From an uncultured Pelagibacteraceae bacterium (GTDB lineage: Bacteria; Pseudomonadota; Alphaproteobacteria; Pelagibacterales; Pelagibacteraceae): DNA of 48,817 nt. A model generated the notes under the pieces. It was not told the origin of the DNA. It ran no database searches and saw only the letters and a list, made by a program, of their open reading frames with translations. Below, in pieces: positions 1 through 8,804 of the stretch (within the stretch, counting starts at the first letter, position 1; every line of letters starts with the position of its first letter). The translations under genes were made by a program, and so were the position numbers. The stretch spans positions 1-48,817 of the forward strand of contig CACPGV010000004.1 of assembly GCA_902633595.1 (NCBI GenBank), given 5' to 3'.

Positions 1-592
1 CCCAGAAATATTAGTTAGACTCAGAAAAGGTGAAATAACGATCAGACCTATCGCAGGCACAAGGCCAAGGGGAAAAAATAATAAAGAGGATAAAAAAAAC
101 GCATTAGATCTTTTAAAAGACAAGAAAGAATTAGCTGAACACTTGATGTTGTTAGATCTAGGAAGAAACGATGTCGGTAAAGTATCTAAGGTAAATTCTG
201 TAAAAGTTACTGAAAAATTCAAAGTGGAGAAATATTCTCACGTTATGCATATTGTATCAAATGTAATAGGTAAGTTTAATAACCAATTTTCTTTATTTGA
301 AACTCTTCTTTCAGGTTTTCCAGCAGGAACGGTAAGCGGTGCACCTAAAATAAGAGCAATGGAAATTATTGATGAACTTGAGAAAAATAAAAGAAAATTG
401 TATGCAGGAGGAATTGGATATTTTACGCCGAATGGTCAATTTGATACCTGTATTGCTTTAAGAACTGCTTTAATTAAAAATAATAAATTTTATGTACAAG
501 CTGGAGCTGGTGTTGTCGCTGATAGTAGGCCTGAAAAAGAATATATAGAGACAGTAAACAAAGCTAAAGCATTAATGAGCGCAGTAGATTAA
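1..592 (+). CDS. trpE: Anthranilate synthase component I, 3' part (truncated by window start)
   Basis: Frame open from base 2 (PEILVRLRKGEITIRPIAGTRPRG...), chorismate-binding motifs FPAGTVSGAPKIRAMEIIDELE and YAGGIGYFTPNGQFDTCIALRT; followed directly by trpG. Confidence 0.97.
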   Translation, partial: PEILVRLRKGEITIRPIAGTRPRGKNNKEDKKNALDLLKDKKELAEHLMLLDLGRNDVGKVSKVNSVKVTEKFKVEKYSHVMHIVSNVIGKFNNQFSLFETLLSGFPAGTVSGAPKIRAMEIIDELEKNKRKLYAGGIGYFTPNGQFDTCIALRTALIKNNKFYVQAGAGVVADSRPEKEYIETVNKAKALMSAVD

Positions 593-1159
593 ATGAAAAT
601 TTTATTAATAGATAATTATGATAGCTTTACTTACAATTTATTTCATTACATCTCTAATTTTAAAAAGAATGTTGACGTCATTAGAAATGATAAAATTGAT
701 GGAAAAACAATTATAAGAAAAAAATATGACAAGATTGTTATCTCACCAGGACCTGGAAACCCTGATCAAGCTGGAAACTGTTTAAAAATTGTAAAAGAAG
801 TTCATAAAAAAATACCTATTCTTGGAGTTTGTTTAGGTCATCAAATTATTGGCCAAGTATTTGGTGGGAAAATAGTTCAAGCAAAAAATTTGATGCACGG
901 AAAAATAAGTAAAATTAAGCATAAAAAAAAAGGTTTATTTAAAAGGATTAAAAATAATTTTGAAGCCACTAGGTACCATAGTCTGGTTGTAGATAGGAAA
1001 ACCTTTCCTAAAGATCTAGTAATTACTGCGGAAACTCAAAATAGGACCGTAATGGGATTAATGCATAAAAACTACAATATTCACGGGTTTCAGTTTCATC
1101 CTGAGAGTATAAGTACTAAAGTGGGTATGAAATTAATTAAAAATTTTATAGCTAGTTAA
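593..1159 (+). CDS. trpG: Anthranilate synthase component II (glutamine amidotransferase)
   Basis: LLIDNYDSFTYNL, SPGPGNPDQAG, GVCLGHQIIGQ, GFQFHPES motifs of class I GATase. Confidence 0.97.
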   Translation: MKILLIDNYDSFTYNLFHYISNFKKNVDVIRNDKIDGKTIIRKKYDKIVISPGPGNPDQAGNCLKIVKEVHKKIPILGVCLGHQIIGQVFGGKIVQAKNLMHGKISKIKHKKKGLFKRIKNNFEATRYHSLVVDRKTFPKDLVITAETQNRTVMGLMHKNYNIHGFQFHPESISTKVGMKLIKNFIAS

Positions 1160-1160
1160 C

Positions 1161-2156
1161 ATGACTGAAATCATAGAAAACTTACAAAAAGGTCAGAGCC
1201 TTTCATTTGAGGAGAGTAAATCACTTTTTTCAGATTTAATGGAAGGAAAGTATGAGGAAGATAAGATAATAGAAATTTTGGAAGCTTTTATTAAAAAAGG
1301 TGAAACAAAAGACGAATTAGCTGGTGGTATATTTGTTTTAAGAGAAAAAGCTAATAAAGTAAAAGCTGGTCCTGAGACCATAGATACCTGCGGAACTGGT
1401 GGGGATGGACAAAATTCATTAAATATTTCTACAGCAGCAGCAATTGTTTTAGCTAGCATGGGTGTTAAAGTTGCGAAACATGGTAATAAGGCGGTTTCTT
1501 CAAATTGTGGTTCAGCAGATGTTTTAGAGGCACTTAAAATAAATATTAATTTAAAACCTAACGAAGCAGAAGAAAATATAAAAAAATTTAATTTTGCATT
1601 TATGTTTGCTCCAAATTACCACTCTGCAATGAAGCACGTTGGTCCGGCTAGAAAAAAAATGGGTAAAAAAACTATTTTTAACCTTATTGGTCCTTTAAGT
1701 AGTCCAGCTCAGGTTAAGAGACAGGTCATAGGTGTATTTGATAAAAAGTGGATGAAGCCTTTTGCAGAGGCGTTAAAAGAAAATAAAGTTGAACACGCAT
1801 ACATTGTTCATAGCGATGATGGCATGGATGAAATTTCGCCCTTTGCAAAAACAAATATTGTTGAGTTAAAGGACGGTAATATTAGTGAATTTACAATCAA
1901 TCCAAAAGATCTTGGAATTAATTCTAAAAACAAAGAAAATTTAAAAGGTAAAAATGCAGAATTTAATGCTGAAAAAATTGTGGAAATTTACAAAGGTAAA
2001 AATAACGAATTTTCTCAATCTGTTGCGTTAAACGTAGCTGCAGGATTAATCGTAGCAGGTAAAGATAGTGATTTTAAGAACGCTTTCAACAAAGCTATAA
2101 AACATTTAAATTCTGGAAATGTATTTCAACACTTAGAGAAGATACAATCTGCCTAA
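1161..2156 (+). CDS. trpD: Anthranilate phosphoribosyltransferase
   Basis: DTCGTGGDGQNSLNIST, KHGNKAVSSNCGSADVLEALG-like, NLIGPLSSPA motifs. Confidence 0.97.
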   Translation: MTEIIENLQKGQSLSFEESKSLFSDLMEGKYEEDKIIEILEAFIKKGETKDELAGGIFVLREKANKVKAGPETIDTCGTGGDGQNSLNISTAAAIVLASMGVKVAKHGNKAVSSNCGSADVLEALKININLKPNEAEENIKKFNFAFMFAPNYHSAMKHVGPARKKMGKKTIFNLIGPLSSPAQVKRQVIGVFDKKWMKPFAEALKENKVEHAYIVHSDDGMDEISPFAKTNIVELKDGNISEFTINPKDLGINSKNKENLKGKNAEFNAEKIVEIYKGKNNEFSQSVALNVAAGLIVAGKDSDFKNAFNKAIKHLNSGNVFQHLEKIQSA

Positions 2157-2950
2157 TGACAAATATTTTAGAAAAAATCGTTCAAGATAAAAAAGAGTCT
2201 TTAATAGAAATTAAAAAAGTAAGTAATTTAAATACTCTTGAAAATAAGATTAAAACCCTCGGTAATTTTTTAGATTTTAAACAATCGATAACTGAAAATA
2301 AAAATGTTTCTCTTATTACCGAAATTAAAAAAGCAAGCCCATCAGCAGGTGTTTTAGTTAAAGACTTTAATCATATAAATATTGCAAAAATGTACATAGA
2401 TAATGGTGCAACTTGTCTATCCGTTCTCACAGAAGAAAAACATTTTTTAGGTAAACTTGACTATATAAAAGATATTAAAGACAAGTTCAAAATTCCTGTT
2501 CTAGCTAAAGATTTTTTTATTGATCCTTATCAAATTGCATTATCGAAAAGTTATGGTTGTGATTGTGTGCTTCTTATTATTGCAGCACTCGATCAAAAAC
2601 AATCTGATGAGATTTATGCAGAGGCTCTAAAACATAATCTCTCGGTTATAGTAGAAGTTCACGATCATAAAGAAGCTGAAAAAGCTTTAAAATATGAAGA
2701 AGCTTTAATAGGAATAAATAATAGAAATTTAAAAACTTTAGATATTTCAATTAATAATACGATTTCAATTTTTGAAATTTTAAAAGACCACAAAGGTCCT
2801 CTTATCTCAGAAAGTGGAATAAAAGATGAAAACGATGCTAGATATATTTTTGAAAATTCTGGCATCAAAAACTTTCTGATCGGTGAATCACTTTTAAAAT
2901 CTGACAATCCAGCTGCTTTAATGAAAAAATTTTCTCAAATAACTCAATAA
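2156..2950 (+). CDS. trpC: Indole-3-glycerol phosphate synthase
   Basis: ITEIKKASPSAGVL, LSVLTEEKHFLG, GINNRNLKTL, ISESGI motifs; 1-nt overlap with trpD. Confidence 0.97.
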   Translation: MTNILEKIVQDKKESLIEIKKVSNLNTLENKIKTLGNFLDFKQSITENKNVSLITEIKKASPSAGVLVKDFNHINIAKMYIDNGATCLSVLTEEKHFLGKLDYIKDIKDKFKIPVLAKDFFIDPYQIALSKSYGCDCVLLIIAALDQKQSDEIYAEALKHNLSVIVEVHDHKEAEKALKYEEALIGINNRNLKTLDISINNTISIFEILKDHKGPLISESGIKDENDARYIFENSGIKNFLIGESLLKSDNPAALMKKFSQITQ

Positions 2951-2983
2951 AATAGACCTTAATTTCACATTGTAATTTAAATA

Positions 2984-3022
2984 GAACTTTTATAGAACAT
3001 AGATGTACGAGGTTTGTTCTAT
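2984..3022 (+). promoter_or_regulatory. Putative LexA operator: GAAC-N7-GAAC (reverse of GTTC-N7-GTTC) plus inverted GTTC at the lexA start
   Basis: gaac(2984-2987)-ttttata-gaac(2995-2998); atagaaca(2992-2999) inverted with tgttctat(3015-3022). Confidence 0.8.
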
Positions 3023-3698
3023 GCTTACAAAAAAACAAAAAAACTTATTAGTATTTATTAATAAGAAGATCAGATCTTCTGGAATATCTCCCTCATATGA
3101 GGAAATGAAGAGTTCACTCAACCTTAAGTCGAAATCTGGCATACATAGATTAATTTCTGCTTTAGAGGAAAGAGGTTTTGTAAAAAGATTAGCCCATAAA
3201 GCGCGAGCATTAGAAGTTGTAAAACTACCCGAAAATGCAAGCGCGAATGATATTTTTAACTCTTTTACTCCTAGCGTAATTAAGGGTGGTCTTGATAAAA
3301 ACGAAGAGGCAAAATCAACAGATGTTTCAGTATTAGGAAGCATTGCAGCTGGAACTCCAATTGAAGCTATACAACAAGAAGTTGATAGAGTTGCATTACC
3401 TGAGGACTTACAAAATAATGGTGAACACTATGGATTGAAAGTCAAAGGTGACTCAATGATTGAAGCAGGAATTAATGATGGCGATACAGTTATTGTTAAA
3501 AAGACATCTAATGTTGACAGCGGTCAAATAGCAGTAGTTTTAATTGACGATCAAGAGGCAACTTTAAAAAGAGTAAGAAAAAAAGGTAATACAATTGCTT
3601 TAGAAGCGGCAAACAGAAACTACGGTACTAAAATTTACGCTGCTAATAGAATAAAAATTCAAGGTAAGCTAGTTTCTTTATATAGAAACTTCCACTAA
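3021..3698 (+). CDS. lexA: LexA repressor (start revised to internal ATG; ORF track has 3003)
   Basis: MLTKKQKNLLVFI N-terminal wHTH, cleavage-like AAGTPIEA, catalytic GDSMIEAGINDGD and Lys region; the ATG at 3021 matches the typical LexA N-terminus. Confidence 0.95.
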   Translation: MLTKKQKNLLVFINKKIRSSGISPSYEEMKSSLNLKSKSGIHRLISALEERGFVKRLAHKARALEVVKLPENASANDIFNSFTPSVIKGGLDKNEEAKSTDVSVLGSIAAGTPIEAIQQEVDRVALPEDLQNNGEHYGLKVKGDSMIEAGINDGDTVIVKKTSNVDSGQIAVVLIDDQEATLKRVRKKGNTIALEAANRNYGTKIYAANRIKIQGKLVSLYRNFH

Positions 3699-3717
3699 AA
3701 TAGTCTAATAAATTCAA

Positions 3718-5106
3718 ATGTCTTTTAATTGTAGGTTTGCGCCCTCTCCTACTGGGCCTCTTCATATTGGTGGTGTTCGAACAGCATTATTTAATTGGCT
3801 TTTAGCTAAAAAGAATAAAGGAAAATATTTCCTTAGAATTGAAGATACTGATCGAGAACGATCAAAAGATGAGTTTAAAAATCAAATTATTTCTTCTTTG
3901 GCTTGGCTAGGTATTAAGCACGATGGCGCTGAATACATTCAATCAAAAAATATAGATAAACATGTAGCTATAGCTGAAGAACTTATTAAAAAAGGTTTTG
4001 CTTATCCTTGTTATTGTTCTGAAGAAGAAATCAATGAACAGAAAGCAAAATGCAAAAAACAAGGTATGCCTTATGTGTATAATCGAAAATGGAGAGATGC
4101 AGAGGATCTTGAAATACCAAAAGATGTGAAGCCAGTTATAAGATTTAAAAGTAAGATTTCAGGTAATACAATCATAAAAGATTTGGTTCAAGGTGAAAGA
4201 AATATTTCTAATTCAACTATTGAAGATTTTGTAATTCTAAGAAAAGATAAATCGCCTACTTATCAATTATCTGCAACAGTAGATGATCATGAGATGAAAA
4301 TTACTCATGTTATTAGAGGGGATGACCATATGATTAATTCATTTAAACAAAAACAAATATATGATGCTATGGGCTGGGTAGTACCTCACTTCGCACATAT
4401 ACCTTTAATTCATAGTGAACAAGGTAAAAAGTTATCAAAAAGAGATAATGCTTCTACTTTAGAAGATTATATAAAAATTGGTATTATTTCTGATGCTTTA
4501 AGAAACTATCTTTTAAGACTAGGCTGGTCTTATAAAGATAAAGAAATTTTTACTAAACAAGAAAGTATCGACCTATTTGATCTAAGTGGTGTTGGTAAAT
4601 CGCCCTCTAAGCTAGATATGGCAAGGATATTATCTATCAATGAAACTTATATAAAAAATATAGATGAAAAGGAATTATTCAAATTTTTTCAAGAATACAT
4701 ATCTAAATATAAGTCATCAATTGATGGGGAAAAAAAATCTGCTCTAATAAAGTCTATGAGTTTCCTCAAAAATAAAGCTAAAACATTAGAGGATATTTGG
4801 ATCAATTCTCAATATATAATTAAGGACAGTATCGAAATCGGTACCGATGATAAAAAACTTCTAGATGATTTATCTAAGACCATCATAAAAGAATTTATAA
4901 TTGAGTATGAAAAGGTAAGTTCTTTATCCAGAGAAAGTTTAGAGCCAGTCATTAAATCGCTTATTGAAAAACACAAAACAAACTTTAAAGGTGTTGGTCA
5001 GCCTTTAAGGATAGCTCTAGTAGGATCAAGATTTGGTCCAGGTCTATATGACGTGATTTTATCGTTAAATAAAGCTGAAGTGGTCAAAAGATTAAAACAA
5101 ATTTAA
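3718..5106 (+). CDS. gltX: Glutamyl-tRNA synthetase
   Basis: RFAPSPTGPLHIGGVRTALFNW (HIGH) and KLSKRDNA (KMSKS) signatures. Confidence 0.97.
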   Translation: MSFNCRFAPSPTGPLHIGGVRTALFNWLLAKKNKGKYFLRIEDTDRERSKDEFKNQIISSLAWLGIKHDGAEYIQSKNIDKHVAIAEELIKKGFAYPCYCSEEEINEQKAKCKKQGMPYVYNRKWRDAEDLEIPKDVKPVIRFKSKISGNTIIKDLVQGERNISNSTIEDFVILRKDKSPTYQLSATVDDHEMKITHVIRGDDHMINSFKQKQIYDAMGWVVPHFAHIPLIHSEQGKKLSKRDNASTLEDYIKIGIISDALRNYLLRLGWSYKDKEIFTKQESIDLFDLSGVGKSPSKLDMARILSINETYIKNIDEKELFKFFQEYISKYKSSIDGEKKSALIKSMSFLKNKAKTLEDIWINSQYIIKDSIEIGTDDKKLLDDLSKTIIKEFIIEYEKVSSLSRESLEPVIKSLIEKHKTNFKGVGQPLRIALVGSRFGPGLYDVILSLNKAEVVKRLKQI

Positions 5107-5876
5107 TGAAAGACGCTACATCTTTCAGAACAAGAAAATCATCAATTTACGATAAAAAATCTAATACACCTTTTAAAATAAGTAGATCTAAATTCTTTAA
5201 TTTTCTGAGTTGTAAAAGATGTTTTTATTTAGACCGTGTAAAAGGTTTAAAAGAACCTTCTATGCCTGGTTGGGCACTTAACATTGCAGTAGATGAATTA
5301 TTAAAAAAAGAATTTGATTTGTATAGAAAGGAACAAAAACCCCACCCTATAATGATAAAGCATAATTTAAATTTTGTGCCCTTCAACCACAAAGATTTAA
5401 ATACATGGAGAAATTCTTTAAGAGGTGGGATTTCTTATTTAGATGAAAAAACTAATCTTATTATTCATGGAGGTATTGATGATATTTGGTTTGATTTAAA
5501 TGAAAAAAAATTGGTTGTTGTAGATTATAAAGCTCAATCATCAACTTATCCTGTCACAGTTTCTTCTTATCTCGATGCTGAATGGCATTTAAGTTATAAA
5601 TTACAAATGGATATATATGTTCATATTTTAAGAAAAATGAAATTTGAAGTTTCAGATCGAACTTTTTTTTATGTTTGTAATGGTGAAAAAACAAATGACA
5701 AATTGGACAATAAAATAGAATTTAAAACTACATTAATACCATATCGTGTAAATATATCTTGGATCGAGGAAAAACTAATTGAAATGAAAAAAGTTTTAAA
5801 TCTAGACGAACCTCCTGAGATTGAAAAGAAATGTGAAAAATGTGCTTATTTAAGTGGTGGTAAAAATTTTTTTTAA
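5106..5876 (+). CDS. PD-(D/E)XK nuclease superfamily protein (RecB/Cas4-like), possibly Fe-S
   Basis: GGIDDIWFD...KKLVVVDYKA (motif II D, motif III D-x-K); N-terminal CKRCFYLDRVKGL and C-terminal CEKCAYL Cys pairs. Confidence 0.7.
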   Translation: MKDATSFRTRKSSIYDKKSNTPFKISRSKFFNFLSCKRCFYLDRVKGLKEPSMPGWALNIAVDELLKKEFDLYRKEQKPHPIMIKHNLNFVPFNHKDLNTWRNSLRGGISYLDEKTNLIIHGGIDDIWFDLNEKKLVVVDYKAQSSTYPVTVSSYLDAEWHLSYKLQMDIYVHILRKMKFEVSDRTFFYVCNGEKTNDKLDNKIEFKTTLIPYRVNISWIEEKLIEMKKVLNLDEPPEIEKKCEKCAYLSGGKNFF

Positions 5877-5880
5877 ATAA

Positions 5881-6585
5881 CTATCTATTATTATTTTCAT
5901 CATCATTATTTGATGATTGATCTGTATTTTCCGTCTGAGTTTCTTCTTGAGTAGTCTCTGATTGAGTTTCTTCTTGTATTGTTTGTTCAGGTTCTGGATC
6001 CGATTGAGTTTCTTCTTGTGTTGGTTCCTCTTGTGGTTCAGGTGTTGGTTCCTGCTGTGATTGTGATCTAGCAATATCTGCTGCGCTTTGAGTTTCAGGC
6101 TCTCTTCTCATGAAGAAATATATTCCAGCTGCTATTACTGCGATAGCACCTAAGATATAAAGAATAATATTTAAAATACTAATTCCTTTTTCTTCTTCAG
6201 CTGCTTCTGTAGTTTCTTCAGTTACAGGCGTTACTTCTTCTTCCTCAGGTTTTGCGTCTTGTTCCTGAGTTGGTTCAGCACTGACTTCTTCTTTAGGCTC
6301 CTCTGGTTTTGTTTCAGGTTCTGGCTCTGGCTCAGACTCTTTAACAGGTTCGGGAGTTGGTTCGGGTTCTTTAGCTGGCTCCGGTTGCGGTTCGGGTTCT
6401 TTAGCTGGCTCCGGTTGCGGTTCAGGTTCTTTAACAGGTTCTGGTTCGGGTTTAGCCTCAACTACTGGTGTTGTAACTTGTGTTTCTGGAGCTTTTGCAA
6501 CTGTTTCCGGATCTTTAGGTTTTGGATCAATTATACCAGTTGAAGCAACAATAACACCAATAATTACTACGACTAAAAAGTCCAT
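5881..6585 (-). CDS. Pro/Glu-rich repeat membrane protein (low complexity)
   Basis: N-terminal hydrophobic segment [15 protein letters not shown], [14 protein letters not shown] repeats, second [29 protein letters not shown], Gln/Glu/Thr-rich tail. Confidence 0.75.
   Translation of the reverse strand: MDFLVVVIIGVIVASTGIIDPKPKDPETVAKAPETQVTTPVVEAKPEPEPVKEPEPQPEPAKEPEPQPEPAKEPEPTPEPVKESEPEPEPETKPEEPKEEVSAEPTQEQDAKPEEEEVTPVTEETTEAAEEEKGISILNIILYILGAIAVIAAGIYFFMRREPETQSAADIARSQSQQEPTPEPQEEPTQEETQSDPEPEQTIQEETQSETTQEETQTENTDQSSNNDDENNNR
6361..6450. repeat. 30-bp tandem repeat (2 exact copies plus a degenerate third) encoding the [10 protein letters not shown] repeat
   Basis: 6361-6390 identical to 6391-6420 (ttcgggttctttagctggctccggttgcgg); 6421-6450 diverged copy. 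Confidence 0.95.
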
Positions 6586-6701
6586 AAAATTAATTTAAAC
6601 TTTAAATATCTAAATACAGCAATTAACATGAACAGATTGGGTGCTGTCTGTGTACAAAAAAGTGATAATTATATGAGTTTTTTAATTTAGATCAATTAAT
6701 T

Positions 6702-7160
6702 CTACTCAGGTTTAAAGATCAAACAAAGTCCATTACTACAAAATCTTTTACCTGATTCTCTCGGACCATCATTAAAAACGTGTCCATGATGCGCTCCACA
6801 TTTAGCACAATGATACTCAACTCTTTCCATGCCAAAACTATAATCAATTTTAGTTTTAAAAGCCCCCGGTAAGGCCTCTGAAAAAGATGGCCAACCGGTT
6901 CCACTATCAAATTTAGCTGTTGAAGCGAATAATTTATTCCCACAATTAGCACAGTGGTAAAAACCTTTTCTTTTCTCTTTTAAAAGATCGCTAGTATAAG
7001 GTCTTTCAGTACCCTCATTAAACATGATCTCTTTTTGCTTTTTAGATAAATTCGGATTGATAACTTTTTTAGCTGATGCAACTAAAAAGCTAGTAGGAAA
7101 TATTGAAGAAATTAATGAAAGTGCTAATAATTTAATAAATTTTCTTTTGAATAAACGCAT
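6702..7160 (-). CDS. msrB: Peptide-methionine (R)-S-oxide reductase with N-terminal signal/anchor-like segment
   Basis: FYHCANCGNKLF, SGTGWPSF, EYHCAKCGAHHGHVFNDGP, KRFCSNG motifs; hydrophobic N-terminus LLALSLISSIFPTSFLVASA. Confidence 0.95.
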   Translation of the reverse strand: MRLFKRKFIKLLALSLISSIFPTSFLVASAKKVINPNLSKKQKEIMFNEGTERPYTSDLLKEKRKGFYHCANCGNKLFASTAKFDSGTGWPSFSEALPGAFKTKIDYSFGMERVEYHCAKCGAHHGHVFNDGPRESGKRFCSNGLCLIFKPE

Positions 7161-7182
7161 ATTTATTTATTATAATAATTAA

Positions 7183-7305
7183 ATGAAAACAATTTTTTTA
7201 TTTTTCTTAACTATATATATTGCATATTACCTTTTTCGTCCTGTGACAAAAAAAGAGATAAAGAAATTTAACGATCCAGATAATTGGTCAAATATGGGTT
7301 TTTAA
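7183..7305 (+). CDS. Small 40-aa single-TM protein (below ORF-track threshold)
   Basis: ATG...TAA reads MKTIFLFFLTIYIAYYLFRPVTKKEIKKFNDPDNWSNMGF; hydrophobic N-terminus, charged tail. Confidence 0.45.
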   Translation: MKTIFLFFLTIYIAYYLFRPVTKKEIKKFNDPDNWSNMGF

Positions 7306-8043
7306 TCGTTTAACTTTCCCACCATCAATTGCAATATTATTAAAATTTAAATTAGAACTTCTTATTAAACTATAAACTAACTTTGCAACTTCTTCTGGTT
7401 TAGTGGGCCTTTTAATTTTATCAGCTTTACATCTCTGATTTAAAATTTTTTTCACACTTTTTTTTAAGATTTTAGAGTCTGTCTCTAGGAGTTTTTTAAG
7501 CCTACTTGTTAATGTCATGCCTGGATGAATTATTGAAACTGATACTTTATCAATTTTACCTTGCATTGCTAATGCTCTAGAAAAATTATTTAGTGCAGAG
7601 TTTACTGCACCCCCTATCATAAATGTATTCGAAGGATTTCTAGCTGCTCCTCCACCAATATTTATTACTTTTCCCTTATTTCTTCTTAAAATTTTCCAAA
7701 AGTTTCTGCTTAATCTAACTGCTGCTTTAAATTTAAGATTAAAGCCGTCATCCCAAACATTATCTTTAAGCTTTAAAAAACTACCACCTTTTGTAGCTCC
7801 GGCAACATTAATAAGATAATTTATTTTTTTAATTTTGGCTCCAATAGAATTGCATGCAGATAATGAACGTAAGTCTTTTGAAATTATTATTGAATTTTTA
7901 GGAAATTTTAAATTAGCTTGAATTTTTTTTAATTTAACTTTTGATCTTGCAACTAAAATAACTTTAATTTTTTTTTGATTTAATTCTTGGGCTATAGCCG
8001 AACCTATTCCTTGGCTTGCGCCCGTGATTAAAGCTATCTTCAT
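7288..8043 (-). CDS. Short-chain dehydrogenase/reductase (SDR)
   Basis: ALITGASQGIGSAIA Rossmann motif, NVAGATKGG; the usual YxxxK position is atypical (MIGGAVNSALNNFSRALA). Confidence 0.9.
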   Translation of the reverse strand: MKIALITGASQGIGSAIAQELNQKKIKVILVARSKVKLKKIQANLKFPKNSIIISKDLRSLSACNSIGAKIKKINYLINVAGATKGGSFLKLKDNVWDDGFNLKFKAAVRLSRNFWKILRRNKGKVINIGGGAARNPSNTFMIGGAVNSALNNFSRALAMQGKIDKVSVSIIHPGMTLTSRLKKLLETDSKILKKSVKKILNQRCKADKIKRPTKPEEVAKLVYSLIRSSNLNFNNIAIDGGKVKRLKTHI

Positions 8044-8804
8044 TGAACTGACCAGCCTCCGTCCATGATCATATTTGATCCAGTAATTTGGTCTGCTTCA
8101 TTGGTTGTTAAGAAATAAGCCAAACTCGATACATCGTTTTTTTTAATAAATTCCTTGGAAGGATGTTTTTCTTTTATCAGATCTTTTTTAGCTTTGTTAA
8201 AAGATATTTTTCTATCATTAGCTATTTTTTTTATTTGTTTAATAACAAGCTCTGTCAAAACAAAACCAGGACCTATTGCATTACAGGTTATATTTTCTTC
8301 AGCTGTCTCTAAGGCTACAACTTTTGTTAGTCCTACCAATCCATGTTTGGACGATACATAGCCAGATTTATTCTTCGAAGCTACTTTTCCATGAACAGAT
8401 GAAATATTAATTATTCTCCCCCATTTATTTCTTCTCATAATCGGCAAAACCTCTTTAATCATTCTAAATGGAGTTGATAAATTTAATTCAATTATATATT
8501 CCCAAATATCATCAGTAAATTTAGTTATTGGTGCAACGTGCTGTCTTCCAGCACAATTAACAAGGACATCAATTTTTTTAAATTTCTTAGTGGTGTTTTT
8601 TACAAATTTATAAAGATTTTTTTTATTTAATAGATTGGCATTCATTACAATCGATCGATTAGAGTTAAATAATAACTTAATTTTCTTCATTTCATTCTTA
8701 TTTATCAATCCAGCAATTGAAATGTTATAATTCTTTTTATAAAAAAATTTAGCAATATCTAATCCTATACCGCTCGTACCACCTGTTATTATTATTGTTC
8801 TCAT
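8040..8804 (-). CDS. Short-chain dehydrogenase/reductase (3-hydroxyacyl / 3-hydroxybutyrate dehydrogenase-like SDR)
   Basis: IIITGGTSGIGLDIA, LVNCAGRQH, NISSVHGKVASKNKSGYVSSKHG (S-Y-K), GSNMIMDGGWSVQ C-terminus. Confidence 0.93.
   Translation of the reverse strand: MRTIIITGGTSGIGLDIAKFFYKKNYNISIAGLINKNEMKKIKLLFNSNRSIVMNANLLNKKNLYKFVKNTTKKFKKIDVLVNCAGRQHVAPITKFTDDIWEYIIELNLSTPFRMIKEVLPIMRRNKWGRIINISSVHGKVASKNKSGYVSSKHGLVGLTKVVALETAEENITCNAIGPGFVLTELVIKQIKKIANDRKISFNKAKKDLIKEKHPSKEFIKKNDVSSLAYFLTTNEADQITGSNMIMDGGWSVQ

Noticed and set aside
1193-1459. Antisense ORF inside trpD
   Set aside because: Opposite strand of a strongly supported conserved gene; no domain features
3003-3020. Upstream lexA start MYEVCS
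   Set aside because: Lies within the apparent operator; the 3021 ATG gives the canonical LexA N-terminus
5850-6461. Minus-frame ORFs 5850-6074 and 6231-6461
   Set aside because: Out-of-frame readings of the same low-complexity repeat region
6259-6543. Plus-strand ORF ([17 protein letters not shown]...) opposite the Pro/Glu repeat gene
   Set aside because: Antisense reading of a repeat; aromatic/Arg pattern is the complement of EPEP codons, with no start context or family signal
6586-6701. 116-bp spacer as a possible ncRNA
   Set aside because: AT-rich with no convincing stem-loop or promoter
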